Shown here: positions 1 through 16,507 of the stretch, one piece after another | Numbering within the stretch: position 1 is the first letter of the stretch | How the letters are laid out: each line of letters opens with the position of its first letter | NCBI GenBank assembly: GCA_963513935.1 | Contig: OY740768.1 | Coordinates: forward strand, 63,406,786-63,470,785 | Direction: 5' to 3' | Length of the DNA: 64,000 bases | Origin: Aphrophora alni | Taxonomy: Eukaryota > Arthropoda > Insecta > Hemiptera > Aphrophoridae | Notes under the pieces: generated by a model | The model's input: the letters and a program-made list of their open reading frames with translations, nothing else | Told to the model about the DNA's origin: nothing | The model's database searches: none | Made by a program: the position numbers and the translations under genes

Positions 1-559
1 ACTGAATACAAACACATGTCACGTAAATACAAAAAAACATGTTCAATTGAGATTCCATTAGTCGATAATGACAGGAATTTCCAACCAACTAGTTACCTAA
101 TGTATTTTTATTTATTATTTTATTATTTTTTTTTTTTTTGCTGGTTGAATTACATTTTGTTCCCTCTTTCAAAAGTTAGGGCGAGACTTTATAGACACAC
201 CTTGCGATGAATTAATCGGAAACAATTTCAGCCTTATTTAAACTACAACAACTTTATTCTCTATGTATGATATAGTTATTAATAAAGGAAACGAAAATGG
301 ACTTATTTCCGTATTGGTTTGGCTGATAGGTTTATTCGTAGCTGAGAATTGGAACAGGGTCTTTATCTCTCTACTTTAGATCAGCTATTTTAAAATAACA
401 GACTTGGATGCAATTAGTGGATATACAAAAGTGCAGCTTTAAACAAAATATTTTATTTCTTCAGCTGAAATTCGATCATTACTAATTACTCTCATTACAA
501 ATTCCCTGCTACAGGACATGTTTCACAGCATCAGACGAAGAAAAGTTGAATGCTATACA

Positions 560-775
560 AATTCTTGCACTTTAACTTTCTTAGTTAAAATGAAGACAAA
601 CGCAATTTTTACACACAAAAATCTCTTTATTTGTGCACAGAAATATAAGTTGACGTTTTAGTGGACTGTCCTTAGGTCTTATGTGTCATAAGGTCAATGA
701 CGTCATTGAAAAGTTAACAACTTTCATTGATGTGATTATTGGAGTTTCCAAAAGTGTAGCTCATTACAGTTTATA
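560..775 (+). repeat. Degenerate copy of inverted-repeat family with GAAA core
   Basis: This segment shares its ends with copies near 42.3-42.8 kb and 51.7-52.0 kb. The left part reads like 'gcaatttttacacacaaaaa' followed by 'ctctttatttgtg'. The right end, 'aagtgtagctcattacagtt', is nearly identical to the right end of the other two copies. The middle has 'aatgacgtcattgaaaagtt' where better copies have 'tcattgaaacgtc'. It is the most eroded of the three. The orientation is inferred from the shared right end. Confidence 0.5.
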
Positions 776-3700
776 TTTTTGTTCCTCATTATGTTACGTT
801 TAACACGATGACGATTTAAAATTATATTTGTCATACTTGTACTTTACTTTAGTATTTACTTTTATTTAGTACTTTATTTTATTCTTTTTCCTTTTAGATT
901 CATATTATTAATTAGTGTATTTAAATGTTAACATATAAGTTATTATTGTTAGAACAAATTAAACGCAACGTTTCGCTACTGTTGCTACCCTTTAATAATC
1001 CGTTGTTCAACAATAACAGGAGATAATTTAATGTTCTCTTTATTTCTTTATTTTATTAACACATAAAAAGAAGAAAATAAAAAGGATATCATTTTCTTAC
1101 ATTGGTCAAAAAAGAGATTATATTTTATAAAATAAAAAATGTAAAATGTCTAAATATGAATATATATATATTATTCAAACTTTGCTAAAATAAAATAAGA
1201 CAAAGCACATTCCGGACGTCAATGTTCGCACTCAGCAGACTGTAAAATCAAGTAAACTTTGATGGAAGTTATTTTTTTCTGTAAAATATTGTTTTTATTA
1301 AAAATAGAAAATACTGTTTAAGAAGGAAGATTTTAAAAGGCTATATAAAATGAAATTGGAGCAGCACTGAAGGATGAAAGTAGACATACAAAAAAGCTTG
1401 TAATGAGCCGTTGTAGCCTAATTGGAAAAATGATGATGGCTTTGTGTAAAAAGAATATCAGGGTGTAGAGTGTAGGGTATTCGAGCGAGGTTTATTCAAT
1501 AATAAAAAAAATATTACGGCATGTTGATTTGAAGGGTTTTTGTACATAAAAATTAAATTACATGTCTGAGGATCAACCCTACAACTGAAAGAAAAATGTA
1601 AATGAAAGTTATAATAACAAAACAAAATGATTTAGCAAGAAGCATGATTTAAACCAACGTCGTATTTATTTTATTACAATGGTTTATTGAGACATTAGCC
1701 ATTGTTTCTGTGTGTAAAATCGAATACACGACCTTTCAAAGTAGAAATCAGTTCACTAAGAAATGATGGCAAATGTCCGATTAAACCATTTTAGCAAGAT
1801 GAGCAGTCCTTCATTATCAAATAATATAAAAACAGAATTTTATTTATTCTGTGCTATAAAGTCTTGATTATTTCCAAAATATGAATTTTCATAAATTTCT
1901 TTACGAAAATACCTCATTGAGAACTAGGTAATCTTTATTTATAAAATCCTTGCTATTTATATAAGTATCACTATGAATCAACAAACATCACGGTAACAAA
2001 ATTGCTTTCATCTCTACATTTTTAGAAAGCAGTGTATGTCTATATACAGTTTATAATTCAAGAACTGCTTATCCGATTGTCAATCAGTCAAGTTATAGTC
2101 AAGGTAATTTAAAATTGTTTGCTTGTTTTTCAATTCTTAATAATATTTGTCTATACAGTTTATTTTCCTGAATTTTAACATATGTCTGTTATTTAAACCA
2201 AATTTTTTGAAACGTTTTCCAAAATTTCTTTAAATCTTTAGCGACAACATTCGTTTTCCAGTGACTAAATTAATATTAGATTTGACAGGGAATTGAACAC
2301 TATAATCCATACTATATTCTCAAGTTATAATAATTATTTGTTGCTAAACAATAGAAAATTCTCCTTTTCCTTCAAATTTTGCACATTTTAATAATGTTAT
2401 TTAAGTTCTCATATTGTTTTTGCCTGTTATCTTAATGATGAAGTTTGTATAAGAATTTATGAATAATTTAAACTCGAAACTATGTTTCTAATCGATACAG
2501 TAAATGCCAAGTTAATTATTTGTTAGCGATTAAGATAAATAAATATTCTCCTATATTATTCAGAGACAATATATATTTTATCAATAACAAAGGTACTACT
2601 TAAATATATCATTATTTATAATTAAAGGAATAATTAAAATAGTTTCAGAGGTTTCTAAGTTATATGTGCTCTCATTTGTACTCAAGAGAAACTCCGACTT
2701 TCACCCAAGCGGAGCTGCCACTGGGACAATCTATAAATTGCATTTAAATGCAAGACATAATTTTTACCACAATTTTTGTATTCTTAGAACATTTAAACAG
2801 TTTCAAAACGAAATAGATGTAAAATGTTGATGGTTAAAACTGCAATGGATTTGATAAGTTTACCTAACAAAAATGTGTAAACATTATGTTTAAAATCACG
2901 TTTTCCATTTCCAAACACTAAACAAAAGTAATAAAATATTGCTATACATTTTTTTTATGCTTTTATATTAATTTAGATTTAGATTTATTCTAGCGGATTA
3001 AAAACTTTACGCTTAGTTAAACATGTTGCAATTTTTAAAATAAAAGTTTTTTTTTCATCGGACCTTGACATTACCTCATTGGTATCAATCATTAATTTGA
3101 TAATAATTAAAATCTCAAACCATGTACATAACATAATCATAAAATATTAATTATCACAAATAATAAATACTTAATTTAATTATTAATTAAAAATAATCTA
3201 CAATTAATTAATAAATATGTAATCAATACTGATGCGTATTGAACTTTAAACCTATATAAGTTGTAACGAAATTAAATTCTTATTTTTACGAGTTATTCAC
3301 TTTTACAATATAACTCTTATAAGTTTAATTAATTATATTGTCCAACCTTGATTTATTAAACACATTAATTTCGTATCCTTTAGTACCAGTATCATGTTTT
3401 ATTAACAATTACGTTTAGAATTGAGGAGATTAAAATTTATGTATTTTGTTTTTTTATGCTTATATTTTGGTGAAAATCATACATTGAATTTTTTGACAAT
3501 TTAATTTATCAAAATTACATATTAGGAATATATTGGCAAAAATAAAACGCAATAGCTAAAATTAATTGTTCATTATTAATTTGGTTTCATAATAAAGTTA
3601 TTCAGAGAAATATTGTTGCATGAGATAATAGTAATAAGTTTAATAATCTTTAAAAAAAAAAACTCACCGTTACTTTTATCATCATCATAATTCTTATTAT

Positions 3701-6700
3701 TTATGCAAATTTGATTTACATTCAAAATAAAATGGTGCGTTTCAGTTTTTACACTTTTTTTTTTCAAATTTGTTTGTTGGCTGTGTAAAATTAATTTTAT
3801 AAACTCATTTTGACTCCAAATTGAAAAACTACTAATCTATCAAAATGAATACATTGTGAGAATCAACACAGATTGTATTAAGCCCAAGAAATGTTTGCAA
3901 TGTCAGTAAATGTGAGAATCACTTACGTGGTTCGTGATAATAAATAATACTCGTGTTGGAGAACAGCTCAAATAATGGAGACCCATTATATCCATTAGCA
4001 CCTCGATTTAATTTACTCATTGATTTTGTGAAAAGGAAATGGTAAATGGACTGTCATGTCTATTCTAACACAAATGAGAGGAATAATTATGGAAAAGAGC
4101 CATAAAGCTGTCATTGAATGTACATCTCTATTCCCGTTAATGCTGATGGCTTGGGTGTTTACGGGTTGTTACGGTCAACATCTGGTTTAGATATAAAATG
4201 AGTTATTAAAGTGTATTTATAAACTTCAGATATTTAATAAATCTCGTGTTGAAAATCGAATCATTCCTAAAACCTAGTGAAATACAACGACCTTCTTCAC
4301 ATAGTACTAATAAAATACAAAATAAGGTTTAAATTTATAAACAAAATGACAGAATTTGTGGCTAAATTAGAATACGTAATGAAAACATGAATTTTCTTTA
4401 TGTACGTATATGTTTGTTGTCGCGCTATGCCTTACATTTTTTTTGGAAATCTCAATGTTTAATGTTTTAATGGAGTATTTGGGAACAATACAAACTACAA
4501 AACCTTTTAACATATAATTAACTTAACCCAATGTATTATACAATCCAGTTCTTCTCCCTCAACAATAAGTTTTTTCCATAACTTGACTCATTTTTCTTAC
4601 ACAGGTTGAATATTGAGTTTTTGAGTACGATTATTTTTTAACCGATATCTCCTAGGATCTGCGTTCAGATCTCAATACCCAATATCCAATAGTCAAACCT
4701 TTGATTGTGGCACTAAACAAAATTTTATTTTACTAAAGTTTTGTTTACAGCATGTCCCAAAACATATCCAAAATATAAAACTTTTTTTTAACAATTTCAC
4801 ATAAAAATAAATATACATGAAAAATCAACTGCAAAAAATGATGAATACACTATTCTTTTTTTTATTTGTATTATTAGATCTACTATTAATATTTTTTTTT
4901 ATATAAAACAGCTCAAAATATTAAACTTTCAAATAACCTAAACATAAAACAATTAAGATATTTATATTTCTAATTTATAAAACTAAAAAATAACCAGTAA
5001 AAAATTACATCCATTTCTTACAGTTTGTCTCATTCCACCTAGTGTTAACATACACTAGTAATCTACGCTTTGAAATTGTAAATATTAACAGTTAAAATAC
5101 TAACTACTCGTAATAACTAAAAAAAAATTACTAATGGAGACATAAAGCCATCGAAATAATGAATTGTATACTTTTTATCCTGCAATAATTGCAAACGAAA
5201 TCTCAATGTTTCCTCATAACTGTTGATATATAAAAATACAAAGCAAATAAAAAAAATATTGATCTTAAAAAATATAATTGATTTAGTGTATAACGAAATT
5301 ATGAATATTAACTAATTATTATTATTTAGATACTAATAGTAATTATCTTATACTTTCTTATTCACTTTTTTTCAAGTAAACAAACTTTCATTTACTAATT
5401 TCGAATAAATTTCTTATGTCTACAGATAGTGGATTAAATAATTGAGATTTATTTAACAATAATCTGTATAACATACTAGTACATTCCTTTCTAATAGATA
5501 CCATGTATATGGAGCTTGAAAGGTTGTTTATTTCTGATTTACCCACGAAATGTACAACATAAGAAATTTGTCTGCATTTTAATTTCAAAGATTTAATATT
5601 GTAAGTAGGAGAAAAGAAAAAAGTTTCAGTTTTCAACAAAATATTACTAGCTTTGCTTTTTAACAAAGCAGACAGATTTCAAATTTGATTAATTTGGTCC
5701 ATTCCAACATGAGAGATCAAACGCCAACTTCACTGGAGAAGAGTATGCATTACTACGTTAATCAAGACATTATGTCGCGTAATGATGGCATTATTTTAAT
5801 AAACTTTAAAATACAAACTTTTTTGCTAGTATCTTTCTGTAGTATACTTAAAACACAAATTCCACAACCACAAATAACGTAAAAATTACTATCGGTAATT
5901 TCGCTAAGGAAGGTTTAAAAACTTTTTTCTTTTTTTTTTAACGAGTTTTGTATATTTGATTGTGTTATTTGATTTTTTGTTTATTACCGATTTCGGAACC
6001 ACATTTTTATTCAGAAATGTAGTTTTTTATTAATACCCGGTATTAATTTCGCACAGTGGTAGATATTCTTTGTAGCTACATTGTTTTTAATCAGATACGA
6101 ATTCACAATGTATACTCGTAATTCCACGCAAATCCTTTTATTAGATTGCAGCCTCGAATGTTTTGCACAATCACATAATAATGCATTGTTTATATTTTCG
6201 CTGGACGTTTTCTAATTCCATTGTGTAAACAAGTATTAAAGAAGTTATTGTCAGTAAGGTTGAAATAAGTCGAAAATTTTCAATAAAAAATTCATCCATA
6301 CCACAGCAAAGAGAAAATATGTATTATATTAAATTTAACTCCTGAAACTCTGCGATGAATTTAATACAACCTTTAATGTGATTCTGAAAAAAAGAATTAT
6401 TTGTTTAGCAATTCTATTGAGTCGTGGTTTGGTGATTTAATATATTTGTTTATGTGACATTTTAAATCAAAATTCTTCCGATATTTTCCGAGAAAATTTA
6501 ACCAATGGTACGTATTCAAGCACATAGAAGTACAAATATACGACAAATAAAATGAAGTTTACAGATTTCAGTTTATTTCTCAGATTGGTTAAAGCGGATG
6601 AGGCATGATAGAGAAAGCAAATATAACTAATTGTATATTCTATGAAATGCCAATGATAATATATACAAAATAACTTTATGGTTATTAAACATGCAAAAAT

Positions 6701-8395
6701 GGAAAAACTATATATGGGATGTTGGTCGGTATATCAGAGGAAACTATATTTGACTAAGAAGAGAAAGAATAAATAGGTTTGCCAGACAAAATTTAAAATA
6801 TCCTAAACTCATTTACCCTTAATATTTATAAAAAGCAATGGCTCATAAAGTAAAATAATGTTCCTTAACAATACAACTAACTTTAAAATAAAAATATATA
6901 ACTGAAAATTTTTTTAACTCAACCTTATAAAAAATACTAAAATTTAAAAGGCTTCTTAAATACGTTTTGTTATGTTTTGCTTAACTGAACTCGGAGCCAC
7001 AGGCATAAAATTTGTATTTTAAATATGTTCTAAATCTACTAATTTTCTTTTTTTTTTAATGCTAAACGATTGTATTCGTATACATGTTTAGATTGGGGTT
7101 TGTTGTTGGCTATATAGTTAAAATTGTTCCAAATCATATTTTGTTATCTTTAGACAACTAAATATGAATGGTTGATTTGACTTTTGCACTTTATTTTATT
7201 TCTACACTTAATAAAGTGTTTATCTCGGAGTCATATTCTCTAAAAGAAGTACGTCAACAGATTATACTTCTTTTGAACCCGTGTATATTATAGGTGCTGA
7301 GAGTAAATGAGTGTAACTGTTTGAACAGATTTTTCTGCTAGCTTATAAAATTAATTTCTACTTTCGAAAAATGTACCCATATCTAACTTACCGAAATTTC
7401 AGTACGCGATTTCTTAGACAAGTTAAGGAAAGGTCTTCGGAAGTTTTCACTCATTTTGATGTTAAAACCAATTCAGTCATTACTAGCTAAGTTTAAGTTT
7501 ATTGACTCGAATCGATACTATCGAGTCCGCTATGGAAAGTTTGTAAACTTTAACGTTAAACATTACATCAGATATTTCTTATTTCTCCCATCCACTGTGG
7601 TAACTTTATTTATTAACTTTAAGGTTCAAATATTAATCGTAGAATATAATTAATTGTACTGGAAACATTCAATAAAGAACGTCGTATAAAACAGAATCAC
7701 AATAGGATTAACCTTCATCGCTTTATTAATAACGAGAGAGAATAAGAGAAAGACGGAGAGAGAAAGGAACACTGTCAGTTCTGTGTCTACATTGAAAGGT
7801 GCTTCGTTAGCAACAGCAGCATGTCTCTTTAAATCTAATGACAATTGGCGCAATTTCTGTTGTTGTAGGAACTCCCTTATCCCCTCCTTTATCTTTCTCT
7901 CTGTCAGCACTCTCATTCTTACACGACCTACTTGGAAAATTCCCCTTTTGTGAAACCTTTGATCTCAAACACCCACTATAAATTTACAAACAAATATCCC
8001 TATTCTCTACTAAAATTTCACCAAACAAAGAAACTGTCTTCTTCCTTGTAATATACGGTTTGTAACAAGGGTGTAAACATTATCCTTAAAATTACTGTGT
8101 AATTTTAAAGGAAGAACTTGTTTGAACAAGGAACTAACAGTTTTACTTGTACGCTTTCGTAAAATTATTTAAAAGTAGTTCTATCCTCTTATCTCTCCCT
8201 TCAAAGTGAAATCTATTTAAATTAGTTGATACATAAACATAATTTCATCATGAAACGTTTTGTTTATTAAATACATTATAATATATATTAGAGAAATTGT
8301 AACACAGGAGTTTTAGATATACTAAATCTCAAGGCACCTATCATTATAACACATTTAATATGACTAATTCATCCATTTTTGTGGTTAATTAATAT

Positions 8396-8398
<3 letters not shown>
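776..8398. other. AT-rich DNA without recognisable genes
   Basis: No exon, RNA gene or transposon protein was recognised here on either strand. The stretch has many short A and T runs and low-complexity AT. A purine/pyrimidine-skewed patch at about 7725-7930 holds an 88-codon minus-strand ORF, but its composition follows GA-rich low complexity and I do not call it a gene. The stretch is compatible with intron or intergenic DNA. Confidence 0.5.

Positions 8399-8439
<41 letters not shown>
8399..8439. repeat. (AT)n microsatellite
   Basis: Uninterrupted AT dinucleotides, separated from the GT microsatellite that follows by about 12 bases. Together they make a compound microsatellite. Confidence 0.95.
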
Positions 8440-8440
<1 letters not shown>

Positions 8441-8450
8441 CAAATAATTG

Positions 8451-10859
<2,409 letters not shown>

Positions 10860-10860
<1 letters not shown>

Positions 10861-11580
10861 TTTAGACTTACGAAGAGCGATGCGTAGAGCGTGGAGCGTG
10901 AACCGGAATAGGGCGAAGAAATCCTCAGACGGAATTCTACGGAGCTAAACGTTAATGCCAGTATCCCATTACATTCGGTATTACGTTATTATCTGAACTA
11001 GATTCTTATCTTTCTTTAAGAAATTGTATTTTTGAAATATCTTCAGAGAAGATACAGAATTCGAGAATTGATTCATGAAGAATTGAAATGAAGTCATGAA
11101 CACGGTAAGTATTTCTCTTTCAACAACAAAAAGATATCGTTTTAGGTTTTTCAGTATGCTATAATATCGTAATCTACGTTAGCTGGCGATCTATTTTAGT
11201 CTTGAATGTCCCGCTTTTGATGCAGAAAGTTTGATGATTTTTGGTATTAGGAATTGGATATTAGGATTAAGTTAAAAAGTTCAGTTTTGTTCAAAGTCTC
11301 AGAACAACTAGCAGAGTGTAAACAGTAGTTGCGACAAGGTGTTAAAACGTAGGAAACTGCTACGCTTGTATCCACCAAATGCAGGACAGATTACTGAAAA
11401 ATATATATTCCAAGGTTGGGATAAAAGAATGAGTTCAGACTCAGCAGGGTTATCGACGGTCAGTTGTCGACGGTCGGAGTTTTTGAGAGGTATCAGTCAG
11501 CAACATTGGGTTCTGCGGGAGAACACTTCTGTAGAATCAGGTCTACAAAGACAATCGGTTGAGCTCCAGCAGCAGAGTTG
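10860..11580 (+). promoter_or_regulatory. GC-elevated island, possible untranslated first exon or regulatory DNA
   Basis: The first 100 bases are rich in G and C against an AT-rich background ('gcgtagagcgtggagcgtga'). At 11102-11110 the sequence 'acacggtaagtatt' is a near-consensus 5' splice donor on the + strand, preceded by an ATG two codons upstream (ATG AAC ACG). No long ORF runs into the donor. A second moderate-GC patch at about 11330-11580 contains two copies of 'tcgacggtc' (about 11452-11476) and an 80-codon ORF without recognisable similarity. A non-coding first exon with proximal promoter is one reading; a conserved non-coding element or an old repeat are others. Confidence 0.25.
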
Positions 11581-12420
11581 AGCAAGCTTCGTGTATTTTT
11601 ATCTTTCATGTAAACTAGCTTGATTTGGTTTAATTTACTTCTGGTAGATGGTAGACACATTGTTTCCGCTTTAGATTAAAGATAAGAAATAAAACAATTG
11701 TAATTAATTTTAAGTGATTAAATCATCGATAGTAATAGAAACTTAATAAATTGTATTAATAGAAACAAAGAACGATTATACTAAAAGCTTATATTTAACT
11801 GAATCATAGAACTGTTATTTAATGAACCCCATTTGGCCTATTCCTAACTCTTTCTATAAAGGTTTTCTTCATACACTTAATTGAATACACTTCCGTAGTT
11901 ATTGAGCATCCATGTTCCAGCTACTCTCAAATACCTCTAAAAATTCAACTCCTTTATACATTACTAACTTCCCTCACACTTAATGATAACATATATTTAT
12001 TTCAGATGCCGCGGCCCCCGCTCCTCTTTATTCTACTCTCTAATGTCATATCAAATTTAACATGATTTGTTTTAGTGATATTCTATTAGGCCAATGCAAC
12101 CAATTACGTTGCACTTATAGAGGTATTTTAGTTACCAAAGTTTTCACTTATACAGGTCTGTAGGATCGAGTGTTTCACTAAAGAAGTCTGGTATTTAAAT
12201 TAAATGAATACGTAAAGAGAAAAATATTGATTTTTATAGTACTGCACTGTGCATACAGAATGTATATGTTTTTTTTTATTGTACTTAAAGTAACTTATTT
12301 AAAGACATCCTTAATAATTTGGGTTTGCCTTTCCGTATTACAAATACTTGTATAACTCATACAGGTTATAAAACACATGGACCTAAAATACCTTCAGACT
12401 TTTCAAAAAAACTTTTAAAG
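11581..12420. other. AT-rich spacer, nothing recognised
   Basis: No ORF, splice-bounded exon or repeat was recognised on either strand between the GC island and the pogo-type relic. Confidence 0.4.
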
Positions 12421-12429
12421 AACTTCTGT

Positions 12430-13070
12430 ACATTTTAACTTTTTTTTGTCACTGGTATTTCTTCTTCATCCCCTACATCTTCTTTTTGATCGCATTCATT
12501 TTCTTCGCCTGTTTAAGAATTTTCAATCATGTCTTCATAGTTTTGTACACCAGTACTGAAAATGCATTATCTGCGTGCACACAATCTATAAAAGTTGTAA
12601 AATTATCTGTTTAATTACAAAACTTTTCTCCAAATCCTATCGTGCGTTTTATTGTTCACGGCATATTATATTTCCTGACCCCCTTCTTCAGGGTATCCAA
12701 GCCAAAAAACCAGCTTTCTTAAAACTATTTACTACAATGATTCTGACTACACTGCACCAAATCTTACTAGCAAATCCCATTACATCAGGATATTGATTTC
12801 ATATATGTATCTTCTTTTATAGCTTTAACGAATATGCTGAACAACTTCATTTTTATATAATGTTTTGAAATTCTGTGTTATGGCTTAGTCTAATGGCTGG
12901 AGATTATTTGTTGTATTGCCAGGTAGAACTAGAAATTTGACAAATTCTAACTCTGGAAAATTGAAATGGGGCAGAGCAGCCAATTTAAATATATACTTTA
13001 CGTTTGTTCAACCTCATTTGAGTATATGTCTTCACAAAACAGCCATGCTTCTTCTTGTTGTAGTAGTAAT
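12430..13070 (-). pseudogene. Decayed pogo/Tigger-type (DDE_1) transposase, C-terminal part
   Basis: Read on the minus strand, in order from 13070 down, there is: a hydrophobic lead-in (FPELEFVKFLVLPGNTTN); the family signature LPGNTTNNLQPLD at about 12890-12926, matching the L-P-x-N-T-T-x-x-x-Q-P-L/M-D motif of CENP-B/Jerky/Tigger transposases; an ITQNFK-like continuation; SFKKAGF at about 12705-12725, matching the conserved (F/S)xKAGF block; and an acidic Glu/Asp-rich tail at about 12440-12520, usual for this family. In-frame stops (one right after QPLD) and frame changes show it is dead. The N-terminal helix-turn-helix and first catalytic Asp regions were not found, so the copy is truncated at its 5' side (higher coordinates). 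In the intact family this is a cut-and-paste transposase that inserts at TA. Confidence 0.75.
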
Positions 13071-13548
13071 CAATTTCAAATATTAAATAAAGCAATAAAA
13101 TTAAAGTTTCAAAATTATGTTAATAATAAAATGAGCTAAAATTGTTTCGCCTAGCGGTATCATCGAGCAACTACCTAATCCATACTTCTTTCTTTGTCTA
13201 TACAATTCAATCAGTGTATGTGGATGATATTCCAAATATAACAAAAAAAATAATAATGAAGTAATAAATATTCTAAGTAATTATTTTAACGCGTTTTGCA
13301 GCAATTTGGATTAAAAAATAATAATAACTGCTATTAAACAACCGATATAAAATGAATCCTTAATTAATTATTCTGAATACACTATATTATATCCTTCATC
13401 TGATCATAATTTTCAGTCGTCTTCTATTTGTCCCTATAATCATCAATTTAAAATTACGGAGATAATTGAAGCAAGTTGTTGTCAATCCGTGAATAAATGC
13501 TGAGCTTCGAAGAGAATTATCGACAGTTTGTCTTTATCGACTTAGACA

Positions 13549-13621
<73 letters not shown>

Positions 13622-15328
13622 CTAGACTAATTTCCACGATATTTATTTCTTTAAATTAAATTCAATATTTTGTCTTATATTTATATATGAAGAAGGGGTG
13701 GTATATTTGGTTAACGTTTTAGAGCTACGAATTATCTGCAATCAGAGAGTTTCACAAACTGAAATAGCTTTAATTACTGCCAGAGATGGGAAAAACGCAT
13801 AAATAACCCTTGTGAAATTTTAAATGTAACAACATTAAAACTAATCAAAATGCTAACACATACAGACCCCATTGGCAGCAGAGTTGCATTACCAGTCCAG
13901 TTTGAATCTAGGTTACATCCACTCTCAGTTAAATTGACTTACTTGCGGCGCTAATCAGTCATTGCATTCATGAAATCAAGGAAAATGGCTTGAATCGACA
14001 GATCACTGGAGGATATTGACCTAGATGTATTATTAATCAAATACGCTTCAAAATGAATATTGGAACGTTTGAAATACTATTTAAACAGTAACTATTATTG
14101 TAATTCCATGAAACATAAACTTTAAATTATTTGTTATACAGTACTTGCAGTTCTTGTTTAGTAAGCTCGGTTCCTTGGACGTTTTTAAAACATCAAAATA
14201 AACATTCTCGTAAAACCATTTTAGATCATGTATAACGTGATCCATAGACCAAGAAGTGATCCATGACAAATAACGCAGCTACTGTTCACTTGAACACAAT
14301 ACCACTCAGAGGAAGAAATAATAAAAGTAAAGTGCTTTATATGTGGGATGCTTCTTGTAAAGTGATTATAACTTACTGTTCAACGTGAATACGGTTTTAG
14401 TATTATTACGGTGTATTTGTAGATAAATTCTAAAATCTGAATGCCTACATTTCTGATTCCCCCCCCCCAATTCAGTCTCAGTGATCAGTGATATAATTGG
14501 TTGGATGTGTTAACGCTCCAAATACAATTTATATTTCAATGACTATAAATACAATACACCAATTCGTCAATGACTATACATAATACCCATGAGAGTCAAA
14601 CCCACTTTTAAAACAAGTCGGAACAAATAACACTCTAAATGTAATATAAATCGTGTTTTTTAAATATTTTAGTAAACATCTGAAACCCGAAAAGGTTATA
14701 GTTCATACAAATGAAAATATAAAAAGTAGTAATCGAGGACGTTTTTGGTGAGGTAAAAACGTCTTGTATGATAGTTTCACTAAAGAGTTCACATTTAATT
14801 TGTCATTAGCAGTTTCTTGCTAGTTATTCCTTGTTCTTACCATTATATTTAATTCTTTAGAGTGCACACTACTATATTAATCGGAACCATAAATTAACTG
14901 TTTTGATTTTTTGTGATTTTAAATATTAAAAAAAGAAAAATCCTTGTACGTATATCTTTCGGAGTAGTGGCGAAGAACCATTTCAAATTTTATAACAATT
15001 GTCAGTAACTGAGGTACATACAGAGAACAAACTGAAAAAAATTCCAAGTGGTAGAGTGCAACTAAGACCACGCTTCTCTGAGTAAAATAATATTTATATG
15101 ACATTTGTATCTTTCTACAGCATTAAACGTAGCATGAATATGTAAAGGTTGATAAATCAATAACAAATTCAATGCATGCTGTGAAAATTGTTTTAATTTT
15201 ATTTGTATATCATCTGTGATATAAATATTTTGTACTCATATACGAATGGACACATGAGTAATTTTATTCTTGTAGTCAATTGAGGTATACTATACAGTTC
15301 TTAAGGAATTTCCATATTATTGAAGACA
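13071..15328. other. AT-rich spacer with one compound microsatellite
   Basis: Contains the AT/CA microsatellite listed separately and a short C run at about 14460. No gene or transposon protein was recognised. Confidence 0.4.
13551..13620. repeat. Compound (TA)n(CA)n microsatellite
   Basis: About 60 bases of TA followed directly by five CA units. Confidence 0.95.
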
Positions 15329-15816
15329 ACAGTTACGTTAAAGGATCAGAAAAACCAATACACCCTTGACTTGGTTATTAGCGTTAGTTGAAATTCATAC
15401 ATGGTGTTAGTTTTAAAAGTTGTTCATTTCGTTATTATAAGAGCTATGATAATTTCGTTGGTCATTAAATTAAAAATAGATGTCTATTATATAATAGCTA
15501 TTGTTATTGTTATATTTTTTTTTTTAGATAATTTGTCAAAAATAGCCATTTTAAGGAACTTTAAATTAACATAAGATTATGTCCAAATAAGTTTTATACT
15601 ATAAAAAAACTTTTAAAAAACAGTACTTTACCTTTTAATCTAAACATTAAAAGAAATCAGGGATAATTTATCAATTAAACGAAATTTTAATGGAATATCA
15701 GTCAACTTTTACATGCAGTTTAGTTTTCATTGAACATGTTTGCTCAAATGTAAATGTCTGCATAATAAATTATGGGGGCTTTTGTAAAAGTTTTTCTGAT
15801 CCTTTATTGTACCTGT
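15329..15816. mobile_element. Short inverted-repeat (MITE-like) element
   Basis: A 27-base arm at 15329-15355 containing 'taaaggatcagaaaaac' is matched in inverted orientation at 15790-15816 ('gtttttctgatccttta'), with about three mismatches over the 27 bases. The interior of about 430 bases is AT-rich with no transposase. This is the layout of a non-autonomous DNA transposon. I could not see a convincing target-site duplication, so the exact ends are uncertain. Confidence 0.5.
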
Positions 15817-16455
15817 AGATTTTACATTAAATATAAAACAAAATGGCCTTCAGCTTATTAATATAAACATATTGATAGGTAATAAACAAGCTGATTGATA
15901 AACAATATTGAAATACATTTGCTTCAAAATATGTTAGCTTATTTTCAAATATATAATATTCATGTATTATTATAATTTTAAACAATTTTTGCATATTCTT
16001 TCAGAAATATTCAATTTGTTTTATGTAGAATATTGAGTTAGCCTAATTATTTTTTTTTTATATAGAAACTATATTTATTACTTAATCTTCAATGTACAGT
16101 ATATTCAATGGCGCTTTTACAGTATTGTTAGTGGAAGTAAATACTTTTATATTCTAATCGACAACCTTTCTCTGTAACATTTCTAGAAATATAACACTAC
16201 TATCCTTATTCAGAAGGAGTCTGCTTGTTAACTTAAAACTAGTCCTTTGCAAATTGTGCTTTTAGAGGTACAAACAAATTTAAATATTTGCATAGGGATT
16301 TTTATAATTGTGTCTTCCAAGAATCAATAGTTCATTTGGAAACAATAAACAGTTCCGTTAACACTGGAAATGTAAATGGGTACTTTTATTTTAAACTGAT
16401 TTACCTTATTAATTAATAATTTATTTCTCATTCATGTCAATGTTTAATACCTTTT

Positions 16456-16507
<52 letters not shown>

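Noticed and set aside
7650..7916. 88-codon minus-strand ORF with a hydrophobic segment
   Set aside because: Composition follows a GA/CT-rich low-complexity patch. No family, splice signals or conservation evidence is visible.
11339..11581. 80-codon + strand ORF in the GC island
   Set aside because: No recognisable domain. The higher GC by itself lengthens open frames. Kept only as part of the island.
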